This document shows, piece by piece, positions 42,992 through 53,748 of a stretch of 64,000 nt of DNA (positions within the stretch are counted from its first letter, which is position 1; the number at the start of each line of letters is the position of its first letter). The notes beneath the pieces were generated by a model. It saw only the letters and a list, made by a program, of their open reading frames with translations. It made no database searches and was not told where the DNA came from. Location of the stretch: the NCBI GenBank assembly GCA_025449115.1, contig JAHLKC010000033.1:241879-305878 (forward strand), written 5' to 3'. The translations under genes were made by a program, and so were the position numbers. This DNA comes from Chytridium lagenaria (taxonomy: Eukaryota > Chytridiomycota > Chytridiomycetes > Chytridiales > Chytridiaceae).

Positions 42992-44629
42992 ATGGCCTGT
43001 CGCTACATCCGCGCAGATCTCCCCCATCCACCTCCTACACAACGGTCAATCAATGCTACCTCACTGCAGAGCGAACCCAGCTCCTGCCAACTATTTGCGG
43101 GAATATCGCATGTCTCGTCTTCGAATAGAGCTTTGGCATGCTATTGTCTGCCCGTTGGGAGTTGAAGGGACCTTTGTCACAGATTGTGAGTACTTTTGCA
43201 GGATAAGATCTGTTTGCCATTTAAGGTTGAGCTTCCTACCTCACTTTCGTCACCGTCGCTGATACGGCTTTTGCCGGCGATCCTTCAATTCATTGCAAAT
43301 ACCCACATCACAAGCTTCGTTTCATGTTCCAACTTTTGTCATGCATATCACACTCCCATCTACAACCTACATTCTAATACAACTTCTTTCTCGCTTTTTA
43401 AAGCTATCACTGCACCAGGTTGCAGCCCCTGCAGTAACGAGGCTGCAAACAACTGTGGTTCCTATGTCGGTCTCATCGACGATCCAGACGCAATCACCAT
43501 CGACCAACGACCCATCCAAGTAGATGTCAAGAGTCTCTTTCTCTACAGCTCATGGAGGCTTCCCGTCGTAGTCGATCCACCGGCCCCTCCTTCCCCACCC
43601 GCACCACCATCACCTCCTACACCCTCTGATTCCCCGATTCCAGAACCGCCGGCCCCAGAAACCAATGGATCTGAGAACCCATCCACGTCACAACCTCCAA
43701 ACGACAACCCTGAATCTCCAGCAGCCACTTCGCAGCTCGTCACTGTCACTTCTTTTATCACAGGTTCAGACGGCATCGCTACAGCACGCCCACAAACCGT
43801 TTTCATCAACAACGCTAATATTGTAACTGGACAGAACCCTGTATCGACTTCTGCGACGGTGGCAAGTGCAACGGGGGGTCTTCTTCCTACCTCCACTGGG
43901 GATTCTATGGCATCTACTTCAAAACCTAACATCCCTGTTATTGCTGGTGGGATTTGTGCAGCTATTGTTGCCGTCGTAGGTGCTGCCGCTCTCTTTTTCC
44001 TTCGTCGGAGTGCAAGGAGGAAGCGTGACGACGATATCGTCAAGACACCTACTCCTACAAGTCAAACCTCCTTCCCCGATGATCATACCACGAACGTTAA
44101 TCAACGCACCCCTGGCCCCGGAAACAATACTACTCGTCAACCTAATGATCAATTCAATATGACCAACTATTCAAACGAACCTCGTGATGCCCTCAACAGC
44201 TACTCGAACGGGCCTTTCGCCACTGGGAACAGCTACTCAAATGTACCCTCCAATTCCATCCCCTCACCATCGCACAATTCCCCGACCACAATCCCACCTC
44301 CCATCCCCTACACCCCTCCCATCCATTCCAAACAAACCTTATTCTCTCACCCACACACCCCCAACACTAAATCCCGTTACGACGAATACAAACACCCTTC
44401 CTACGACGACGACGCACCGTCCACCTCTGTTTTTCCGCATCCAAAAGCTGTGGAAGCAGGGTTTGATTACAATGACCGTAAGAGCGGGATGCATTCTCAT
44501 AAGGTCGGGGATGGGTTGACGGCACCCCCTAGAATGTATTCGCAGAGAGTGGGAGGTGGTGGGAATGATAGAGAGAGTGTGATGGGGGAAGCGCCACCAA
44601 TGTATTCAATGGGTTTTGGTAAAGAGTGA
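42992..44629 (+). CDS. WSC13: WSC-like membrane protein with PPxY tail, breaks in exon 1
   Basis: The start is MACRYIRADL at 42992. The module passes through three frames: SYTTVNQC after a shift in CCCCC (about 43020), then LFAGISHVS and ACYCLPVG, then GVEGTFVTD. A GT-AG intron (43186-43418) leads to the large clean second exon. That exon completes the module (CSPCSNEAANNCGSYVG, SLFLYSS) and has a Pro/Ser stalk and TSFITGSDGIATARP. The membrane helix is IAGGICAAIVAVVGAAALFF, followed by RRSARRKR. The tail has repeated SYSN motifs and HPSYDDDAPS. It ends LTAPPRMYSQ and then GEAPPMYSMGFGKE. The breaks are confined to exon 1 and sit near short homopolymers. It is closest to WSC4 and WSC5. Confidence 0.7.
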
Positions 44630-45321
44630 TGATGTATGTGAGGTTTTAGAGGGTTGGATAATTATAGATTTTTTTTTCAATGTTTTACGCGTAGAAATGT
44701 TTGCACATGTACGTGAACCAGCTATATTTTGTTTTAACGGACATGAACCGCAACAATGCATATACTTAATAAATGACGCTCTTTTAAGAAGAACCCGGTA
44801 AATACATTAGTATTAGTTTACAAACGGATATGCCCTCACACACGCCATGGGATACCGCACGCGTCACCTCTCTCTCCTCACAGTTCTTCTACAACGTCCA
44901 TGTGTCCACCTCCAGCTAATGAAATTTAGCAAGAAAAGTAAACCATCAAAGAGAAGACAGTGCTAAACATGCAAGGAGGAAAACATCATTACCGTTATGG
45001 TTGAGTTTATGGTTGTCTTGTATAAGAATTTTGCGAGTTGTTACCTTCGTCAATGAGTTATCGGTGAGGCGTACCCGGAGCTGATGCAGGGGTTGCGGGT
45101 GGCGGAAAGGGAGGCCATGACGGATTGAGATGAAGACGGTGGTGATGAGGACGGTTAGATTGGTTTTTTTTGTGTGGGTGGTGAGGTGAGGAATTATTGT
45201 TGGGATATTTGCAGGATTAGGGTTGGATTTTATGTTTTTAGATCTGAACGGTTTTCCCTTGATACCCGTAGAAAAATGTTTGGAATATGTATGCGTATAA
45301 AATTTTTTCAGAAAATTTTCA
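44630..45321. other. intergenic between WSC13 and tRNA-Gln
   Basis: About 690 bp. AATAAA at about 44768 could be the WSC13 polyadenylation signal. No ORF of interest was found. Confidence 0.5.
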
Positions 45322-45393
45322 GGTTTCGTAGTGTAGTGGTTAGCACCTCGGTTTTTGATACCGGTAACCCGAGTTCGAATCTCGGCGAGACCT
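45322..45393 (+). tRNA. tRNA-Gln (TTG)
   Basis: A 72-nt cloverleaf. The acceptor GGTTTCG pairs with CGAGACC. The D-arm is GTGT..GCAC. The anticodon stem TCGGT/ACCGG encloses loop TTTTGAT with anticodon TTG. The T-arm CCGAG TTCGAAT CTCGG is complete. There is no intron. A T run (45403-45408) provides the Pol III terminator. Confidence 0.93.
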
Positions 45394-46136
45394 TAAGTTT
45401 AATTTTTTCCCTGTTGAAATAACCATCTTTTTTTAAAACCAATTACCTACATTGTTGCCATAGAAATATCCTCCACAACCTCACGGCAATAAAGCACAAA
45501 AAACACATAACGCGCATATATTTTTAAAAGTTATACAAATTCACTCAAAGTGGGGGAGAGGTGCTCAACAAGAATACAACAAAAGAAAAAGGGAGGGGTG
45601 TTGATCATATTGCAAGAAATAAAAAAGGCACTTTTCATTCTCGGAGGCATATCTACATTTAAACAGAGTTTAGGGAAAGGGAATGGAGGGAGAAGTTTTT
45701 TACACAAAATAGAGTGAGGCGACGACGGCAGCGAGGTGTACGTAAATCAAGAAAACGATAAGGGTGCGTTTACTGCTCAGCAAGCGAGGCAATAAGGGCG
45801 GCATTATGTCCAAAGCCATCGCGTGCGTAAAGAGACCAAAATAAATAAATAATGAGAATGGGCGTAACCAAAAAGATTAAGTAACAATTGGACAAGAAAT
45901 ATAAAAAAAGGCGGTTCACCCTGCTCCAAAATAATATTGCAGGATGTTTTTGCTGATACCCATAATTCTTTCAACTTTAGTGCCCGTCGATAGTATAGTC
46001 ACTGAACAAGAAGTGGTTAGAAAGTAGAAACGTGGAGTAAGAACAAAAAAGCTTAACAAGCAACGTGCTTCGGTTACACAAAGAAGCTTTAATTGTGATT
46101 GCAATAAGTATTGTCAAAAATTTCAGAAAAAAAAAA
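45394..46136. other. intergenic between the two tRNA genes
   Basis: About 740 bp of AT-rich sequence. A minus-strand ORF over 45977-46426 overlaps the tRNA-Arg gene and is not credible. Nothing else is seen. Confidence 0.5.
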
Positions 46137-46249
46137 GGACGTGTGGCGAAATGGTTACCGCGTTCGGCTTCGATTGTCAAGTCTTCAGTTCGACACTGAA
46201 TTCTACAAAAGACACCGAAAGATTCCAGGTTCGACCCCTGGCACGTTCG
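46137..46249 (+). tRNA. tRNA-Arg (TCG) with a 40-nt intron
   Basis: The acceptor GGACGTG pairs with CACGTTC, with one G-T. The D-arm is GCG..CGC. The anticodon stem TTCGG/CCGAA holds loop CTTCGA plus A, giving anticodon TCG. The T-arm is CCAGG TTCGACC CCTGG. An intron of 40 nt (46174-46213) sits one base 3' of the anticodon, the standard place for nuclear tRNA introns. A T run follows at 46251-46256. Confidence 0.88.
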
Positions 46250-46502
46250 TTTTTTCCTTTTTTTTCTTTCGTTAACCTCAGCATAACCTATAACTATATT
46301 GTCGCTCCCAGTAACGGTGGTGTTAATACGAGTTTCCCATCCACTACTCATTATTATTACATTGCGGATTAAGAGCTGATGATGAAAAGAGGAGAAGTAC
46401 AAATAGGTTAGATTAGTGGTAGGCAAAGAGGATGTATGTGAACGTAGCGGGGCCGTTTATTCTAAAATCACTTACCTTTTTGTTTCTTGTGGGCATTTAC
46501 AA

Positions 46503-47925
46503 TCAGCAAGGCTGAGGACGATGAATCGTCTTAGACCGTTTACCATCAGCCTTGGATGGAAATTATACACATGGCAGACGTTCACCGCTTACCTGTATGG
46601 CACAACATGGACTAAGTGGTACATGATCGAAATGACAGCAACCGAATCTGCGACTCAACAAGTTCCAAGTGTATTGAGGTGGCGTGGAGGTGAGGAGGAG
46701 GGTGATGAGAAAGGCAGAGATGCGACCGCACCATTCTGCAAACATGGATGTAAGATTGGTGAAGGTAAAGCGAATATCATCGGACATCGGGGTGAAATGT
46801 AGAATAGGTGGCGACACGTCGTTAGTAAGCCAGACTTCAAAGGAACAAATGCCTGATCGACCACCTCATTGAAGTAGGTTTTGTTCCAAGACACGCCAAC
46901 CTTTGCCTATACATGCTCATCCACAAGTTCAACAAAGTCCTTATTGCAATTTACGCTGACGATGGCTTTTTCTTTGATACCAAAAGTGCCATTAAGATGG
47001 CTAATAACGGTTTAGAACTCAAGCTACTTGCGTCCGCTTCTTTTGGTCTTGGTGTTGAATACATCTGTGACGGTTTAGGTTGACCAAAACAAATACGTCA
47101 ACGACCTCAAGAACAAGTACTTTCCACCAAATACCTACGACGACTACTCCAATGAATTATCCAAGCTGAAGCTCTGGAATCGCAAGCCATCGGAACGTGC
47201 ATCGTCAGGACCGTCTCCACTAGTCGGGTCACTCCTGTGCCTAACCTTGCAGACGCGACTCGATATTTCCTATTCTGTTGTTGTGGTTGCAAAGTAAATG
47301 AGCGACGCTTTAGAAAACGCGCTGGCAAGCCGCAGTCAGAATCTTTGTTTATGTCTGACTCTATTACACCAGCTCAACCACCAAATCAATAATTGTAAGT
47401 CATCAGATACTGTGATGCCTTGTTCATGACTGATTTGAACGACAGCAAATTACATCTTGGATACCCTTCTTGTAAGCTGGCAGAGTTTGAATCTCGGACA
47501 ATCTTATGGTCCATAGCCGAAGGAGAATACCAAACTCTTTCAGAATTCGCACGAGAGATTGTATGGATCCGAAACTTGCAGAACTTGGCGTCCCATATCG
47601 TCCCGTTTTCCTCTACGAGGACAATAACCGGCTATACGCTTAGCAAGGAGCCCGGAGTTTCATGAGCGGACAAAGATTCTTTGTCCAAACATTATATACG
47701 CGATGCCATTGCAAACACCATTGCAAACAAGCATCTTGATGTCCAATACATAAGTTCCCACCAGAACACCGCCAAAATTTGACATAAGCCTTACCGCGCA
47801 ACGCTTTCCGCAGACACCGAGACTCCACCGGGATTGCGTCGAGTCACTGATCTTGGACTCAAACGGTACCACCTTGCTTCGTTTGAGAGTGACTGTTGAA
47901 ATTCATACTCAGCAAGGCTGAGGAA
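46503..47925 (+). mobile_element. Ty1/copia retrotransposon relic (RT and RNase H)
   Basis: Broken frames carry the classic order. GWKLYTW..TAYLYGT (about 46555-46610) is the RT start. GFVPRHANLCLYM leads to VLIAIYADDGFFF (46880-46980), the Y-x-DD catalytic box. Then come PLVGSLLCLTL and RLDISYSV (about 47215-47285). The RNase H segment is MTDLNDSKLHLGY, then ILWSIAEGEYQTLSEF and EIVWIRNL (47426-47585). A connection-like end is HYIRDAIANTIANKHLDVQYI. Frames are interrupted by stops and shifts, and no gag, integrase or LTR is seen. A 15-bp direct repeat, TCAGCAAGGCTGAGG, bounds the relic (46503 and 47909). The position about 250 bp downstream of tRNA-Arg fits Pol III-targeted insertion. Confidence 0.8.
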
Positions 47926-48990
47926 AAAGACTTGTCCAAAACGAAAGTGACGGTACCTCAAGTGTAGATCACTTGAGGAGTCTGTAGCAGTGGTTGATGG
48001 AAGAGGGCTGATGACATCGGGTGAACGCGCATCAGCCTGGACATTCCGTATCAATCACTTGGTTGCCCTATTCCTCCTACATCCATCGACACATTCATAC
48101 AAGAAAAGCCTAGTCATCCTAGCGACAGTTTTTTTACTCAATATTCTATAATATGCTATCGCTATCTATTTTATCTCTTGATATATCTAGGACTGCAGTT
48201 CGATTTTGACCCTGTTTCTTAAAATCTTTGTGATATGAGCATTACGGTTATCCGTTGCGAGCTTTTACATATTTTTTACAATTGCAATAGGATGAGATAA
48301 CGGTACCTTTTTTTCGTATAAAAGAGACAATGTTTTATCATGTAATTTTTGTGAATAATTGGAAGAACTAAAAGAAAACAAAGTTATAGCTCAGTTTTAG
48401 AAGAAGTGCGGTAGTGCCCAGTGGAATCCTTGCAGAGATGGAAATGCAGGGCGAAGGGCCGAGGCGAGTTACCTGCTGTGGTTGAGAGAAGGGGTGGATG
48501 GGATGGTGGGTATAGGTAAGGGAACCTTGAGCGGACTGCATGACGCAGGGTCGCAGGAGGAGTAAAGGTGTTGAGCGCCAGAATGTTGAAGGAAGCCGTG
48601 AAAGGTATATGGGTTTTGAGGTGTCGTTGATGGACACGACGTTGGAATAAGTGAACGGCCAAGTTCCCCAGAATTAAACAAAAAAAAAAAAAAAAAAAAA
48701 AAAAGAAATGAGGAATTCCTTTGTACTACTGCGTGTAACATTACTTTAATTTTTGACCTTTTTGCCCTTTCCTTTCCTCTCTCCCCTCACTCGCTCATCA
48801 CCCTTCACCAATTATTATATAGTAAATACATAATAGATCTCTGGAAACGGCAGGGGGACGCCTCTTCCAACATCACCTCACTCCACTGACTCACTCACTA
48901 CTCCATCGACACCCTCCCCCTTCATCATCATCCTCATTCATTCATCCTCATCCTCCCTATTCGAGTTAGAGTAAGGGAGAACAAACCAAG
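47926..48990. other. intergenic upstream of the glycosyltransferase
   Basis: About 1.06 kb. It contains an A run of about 25 bases (48680-48704) and C/T-rich DNA from 48770 to 48960 that probably forms the promoter and 5' UTR of the downstream gene. TATATAG at about 48820 may be a TATA element. No gene is seen. Confidence 0.5.
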
Positions 48991-51643
48991 ATGGAGAACA
49001 AGGGATCTTCATCGTCATCGTCATCGTCATCACCATCACCATCACCACCACCAGTGGTGTTAAAGGATGATGACATGCAAGAAGCTCCCGTTCCTAGAAA
49101 CAACTCTCAGATGAAGGCTCCTCCCCCAATGTCTCAACGAGCAGCAGCAGCTGGCCCTTCTTCTCCTCAAGCAGCAGCGGGTGCATTCATGGATCCCCGT
49201 TTCCAACAGCAACCTCCCCCACCCCAACAACTCCAGCAGCAAATGCAACCCTTTGCCCCCCTCCCGTCCCACCTCCAACAGCATCAACAACAACAGCAGC
49301 AGGGATGGGTTGATTCTGCCTCTGAAGCTTCAAACGTTGGGTTTGAATACAACCCCAACGCTCCCAACGCCTTCCCTCCCTTCCCTCCCGCTCCCGGCAT
49401 GCAAGCCTTCCCCCTCCTCCTCACATGATGATGGGCGGGCCCCCTCCTCCTGGATTCAATCCCTTTTACGGTCAACAAGCTCCACCGCCTGGCGCCTACC
49501 TTCCTGGTCCCCCCCCTGGTCCACCCGGTCCTCCTGGTATGGCACCACCTCCTCCAACGACTCAAAAGAAGGCTTCTGCAGCTGCTGGTCAAGAAACCGA
49601 CAAACCCAATGTTCCCAGTATCTCGTATGCGCTTGTCGATGATCCCAGCAAGCCGCATGTCAAGACGAATTTGGGCAACACGAGGGCGGTGATGAACCTG
49701 TTGTCAGAGATGTGGTTGTTTAATTTGATCTTTTTGTTGGGAGGAACGTATCTGATGACGTTCACGTTGGGACAGTTGCAGGGGTACACGGATACGCAGC
49801 TTTGGAATATTGCATGTTACTGGAAGATTGGTAAGTAAAGATATTTTCAGTTATTCTTTAGATATTCCCTCTAGTTTTTTCCTGTGGTTTTTCTCTCTTG
49901 TTTGTAGGCATTTTCTGTATTTATTCTATTTACAAATGGTTGAGTGAGATTTATTGACGTTGATGGGAAATGTATGTATGTAAGAGATATGGACGGGTAT
50001 TTATTTGACGATGATGTGGGCATTTAATGGCCTTCATTATTTTACTCTTCCTTGGAGCTCTCCTCTCTTTGTGTTTCACTCGTTTTTTGTGTTTTTTTTT
50101 GATGATTTGTGTTACACCGCCACCATAGAAGGCTGTTGTTTTTTTTTCTTAGTTTTGTCTATTTGTTTGGTGACGCGTGTTTTGTTTTTACGCGTCACTT
50201 GTTCTTTCATTCTCCATGCATGTCTAGTCAACATCTATTCTATTTTAACCCCAATTCCTTATTTTTTTTTATAGGATGGCTCCTCCCTCTCCCATACACC
50301 CTCGTGTGTTTCTTTGGTCTCGTCATCCCTTTCCGCACAAACAAGTTCCTCAATTTCGAGAAAGAAGGCGTCAAAAAACGCCGTATCGATAACCTCTACA
50401 TCCTCACGGTCACCAAGGGAGATAACCGTGAAGCCGTCTACCGAGCCTGGGATGCCCATAAACACCTCGAACGTCTCCACCCCTGTATTCGTATCCACGT
50501 TTTAACCGACGAGCCCTACTTTTTCGAAAACATCAACTGTTACACGTGTCCCAAATCCTTTGTCTCTGGAAACTCAAAGTACAAGGCCCGTGCTTTAGAG
50601 TGGTACCGTCAGACCATGAGATTCACAGAGTATGACTGGATCTTGCATTTGGACGAGGAGAGTGTGATTGATGATGAAAGTGTAAAGAATATTTTGGAGT
50701 TTGTGTGGTATCAGACCGATTACCATTTCGGACAGGGTGTTATTTTGTATAATCAGTACAAGTATTGGGCAAATTGGATTTTCACGGTTGGAGATGCCAT
50801 TCGTGTTGGTGATGATTTGTCGAGGTTTCACCTTCAGTGAGTACTTCTTTTTTCTTTTTTCGTTTTGGGCGAGTGGAGCGAGACATGAATGAAGCGAAGG
50901 CTTTCAATGGCTGGACTTTTGGTCGCTCACGAACAGTTCTCTTTATTAAGATATTGCGGGGCTCTTGACTATTTGAGTTCTCAGCGTCATCACCAGATGC
51001 CCCCAACACCTTATTTTTTTAAACATCTGTACTAATAATCCCATCTCTTTCTTTCTCCCTAGGTACACCTACTTCCACCGCCCCGTCTTTGGTGCCCACG
51101 GTTCCTTCCTCCTTACCAATGGCCTCGTCGAAAACGCTGTCACCTGGGACCTCGGCTCCCTCACTGAAGATTACCAATTCGCCATGAAAGCCTGGGACCG
51201 TGGTTTCCGATGCGGCGGTGTTCCCGGTCTCGTTCGCGAACAATCACCCATGGATTTCATTGGTTTCCTCAAACAACGTAGACGGTGGTACGTTGGTATC
51301 CGTCGTCTTCCCGAATTCCTCCCCAAACTCTGGGCGTTTTTCTGGACACTCGGCATCCTCTCTCTTTACTGCACCATTGCCAGTGTGATTCTTGGATTCA
51401 TTATCAAGGAACAAACCCCGAGATGGTTTGGACTTGCGAAAGATTTCTCGTTTGTCACGTTGTGTATTTGTACATGTATGGGATTTTTGTGCAGGATATG
51501 ATAAGGGTGTGAACCCGCTTTTGGTGTTGGTGAGGGTGCCGCTTACCTTTGTCATTCAGTTTATAACTGTCGTGATGGAGGGGTTGGCTGTGATGTATGG
51601 GATTGCGTTCCCGCCTGCTGATTTCGATGTTATTAAGAAGTGA
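48991..51643 (+). CDS. egghead-like family 2 glycosyltransferase (beta-1,4-mannosyltransferase type)
   Basis: Three exons: 48991-49830, 50275-50836, and from about 51063 to 51643, with GT-AG introns. The N-terminus is cytosolic and low complexity (poly-Ser, then Pro/Gln-rich). Two membrane helices follow (MWLFNLIFLLGG and YTLVCFFGLVIPF). The GT2 catalytic core shows RRIDNLYILTVTKGD, LDEES as the metal-binding acidic motif, LTEDYQFAMKAW with the catalytic ED, and KQRRRWYVGI, the (Q/R)xxRW motif. Three C-terminal helices end at VMEGLAVMYG and DVIKK. This layout is that of the egghead family, which in animals adds mannose to glucosylceramide. The fungal substrate is unknown. One base is missing from a C run at 49410-49414. 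Two more frame changes lie at about 51460-51500. Confidence 0.82.
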
Positions 51644-52833
51644 GGGGTTGTGTTGGGTGTTTATTCTTTTGGGGTTTTTGTTTCGTTTTTATAGTCACTT
51701 TTCTTTTTTTTCTTCTGTGATTTACCGAGTTGTATTACAGTCATTTCTTTTTTGTTTGCATGGCGGGTACACTTTTCCGCTGTCGTTTCATTTATTGTCG
51801 TTTATAGTCACTTATTGAAGGTTACGCTTTTTTTGGCCACGGTCATCGTCCTTTCTCTTTTTACTGTTCTGATGTCTCGCTACCTACTTTTTTATCCATC
51901 CAAAGCATAAATAACGTTTCCTTTTTTTTTCGGTTCTGAAAACACTTTTCTTTTTTTGTGATTGTAATTGTTTTTTTGTTGTGACTACACCACCATCAAC
52001 ACCCCCCCTCCCCCCCCCCCCAATTTCCCTGCTTTTTCACTGTGTTTTATAAAAAATAAAAATAAGAGTCTGTCTGGATTTACGAGAACATGATTCGATT
52101 AAAGTGTTTGTTTGTTCGATATCTTGAGTTTTTGGTGTCAATCAGTATAATAGGGTTTGTAAGGAGCAGATACATCTTGTTTTTATGTGGTTGACGGCTG
52201 ATGAGCAACAAGCTGGCTGTACAAGCATAACTATTCAAAGTACAGATTCCGCCGTTAAGATATTCCGCTTTTTGTTATTGGCGTTGTTTCCTTTAAAACG
52301 TGGAATGAGGTGATGGGAGGCTTTCGAAATAGCGGTTCGTAATCCAAGTTTGTAATGTCTTCGCGAACATTTACGCCTCTGGGCCAAGGGAATGTCGCGA
52401 TGATTTCCTTGTAGCAGTTATGCGGTCACAGTTTCCGTGCATTTAACTATCCATCTTCAGGTCCAGCTCATTCCTTACGCATGTCCCCGCACCAGTCCTT
52501 TTGATCCTGGTGGCTTGTCTGTCGTATCGCGACACGATGAAAAAGAAGCCGTTGGGGATCTCACACAGGATTCCTTCAAAATCAATATAAATGTGTAATA
52601 AGGACGGAACGAAAGTGATCTACCCTGTATTTTACAGCCGCCGGCTGTTTAGCAGAAACACAAAGTGCTTGTACATGAAGCACAACGGATGTGCGACCAC
52701 CAATACAAGGAAGTTGAGGTTGTCTTCAACGTCACAATTAGGGGCACGCGCAGCCTCGTAGGTACCCGTACTTAAACCCAGCACAAGTGATTTTCTGTCC
52801 ATCCCCGGCCCACTCGAAAAACATCCACCACAA
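51644..52833. other. intergenic with C-rich homopolymer
   Basis: About 1.19 kb. T-rich 3' flank of the glycosyltransferase gene, a C run of about 19 bases with one T (52003-52021), and several A-rich polyadenylation-like sites near 52050. No protein-like ORF was found. Confidence 0.5.
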
Positions 52834-53636
52834 ATGACCTTTCAACCTCCCTTGAACGCTGCAACCGTGGTGCTCACGACGGCCCCCATCGCCGTCGCAT
52901 GCGCAGTCCGAACTCTATTCGATAAAAATCGATGGCTTGCTGGACGTGATTTTATTGAAGTCTTTCTGGTAGGTTTTGGTTGCATCTCTGATTCCCTTTT
53001 TGTGTGAGCTCTCTAACAGATGCTTTATGTAAAATCACCCTCGAAATGAATAGATGACCTCATTTTGATGGACAGCTTTTGCAACCCCTTGTTCAAGTGC
53101 GATCAAGCTAACATTGTCTATCAACTGTTGGTCATCTTCTGGTTGATGATGACGGCTTTCTACATGATTTATCGATACCATGCCGCAGAACAACGTACCA
53201 TCAGTTTAGGATACATGTTTGCTACGCTGTGAGTTTATCCCCATCCGTCACCTTCCCTCTCCTCGTCCACTTTAAATCAAACACTAATGTTTTACAACAA
53301 CCAAAACAGTGTTGCTCTCAAAATAGGAATGGGCCATGAATACTCCAACAACGTTGCCGCAATGGCACAAGTCGTCTTCATCATCTACACCTTCAACTGC
53401 GCAACTTTTGCTCGTGTTGTTTTCAAGACAAAGCATAGCAACACCATTAGTGAGACTTCACCACTCCTCAGTGACGACGATCAACAACAACAGACTAGTC
53501 TTGAGTTCATTCTAGGGCAATTAAGGCGATCTCTATCCACGGAGGAGAATGAAGAGAGGATGCGCGTGTTAAGGGATGGAGCCGTTTTTGTCACCCTGTT
53601 TTTGGTGTCGGCTTTGGTTCAGTACCTGTTTTCTTG
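52834..53636 (+). CDS. small multi-pass membrane protein with acidic dileucine motif
   Basis: Exon 1 (52834 to about 52968) starts MTFQPPLNAATVVL. Exon 2 (about 53085-53230) has QLLVIFWLMMTAFYMIY, and exon 3 starts at about 53310 with VALKIGMGHEYSNNV and a helix VVFIIYTFNCATFARVVF. The exon 1/2 splice phase does not fit cleanly, so one boundary or base is wrong. The last exon has SETSPLLSDDD, an acidic dileucine-type sorting signal for vacuole or endosome. A Gln/Glu-rich linker follows, then a final helix FVTLFLVSALVQYLF at the extreme C-terminus. About 220 residues and four helices are predicted. The family is not recognised. Confidence 0.55.
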
Positions 53637-53748
53637 ATCAAACACCTTTATTATGTAATTGGATAAAGCATCTCTTATCACCTTTGACATATTGCGTGAA
53701 CCACTGCAGCTATCAAACAAAGCCTACAAAACCTTTGAGATGGTTGAT

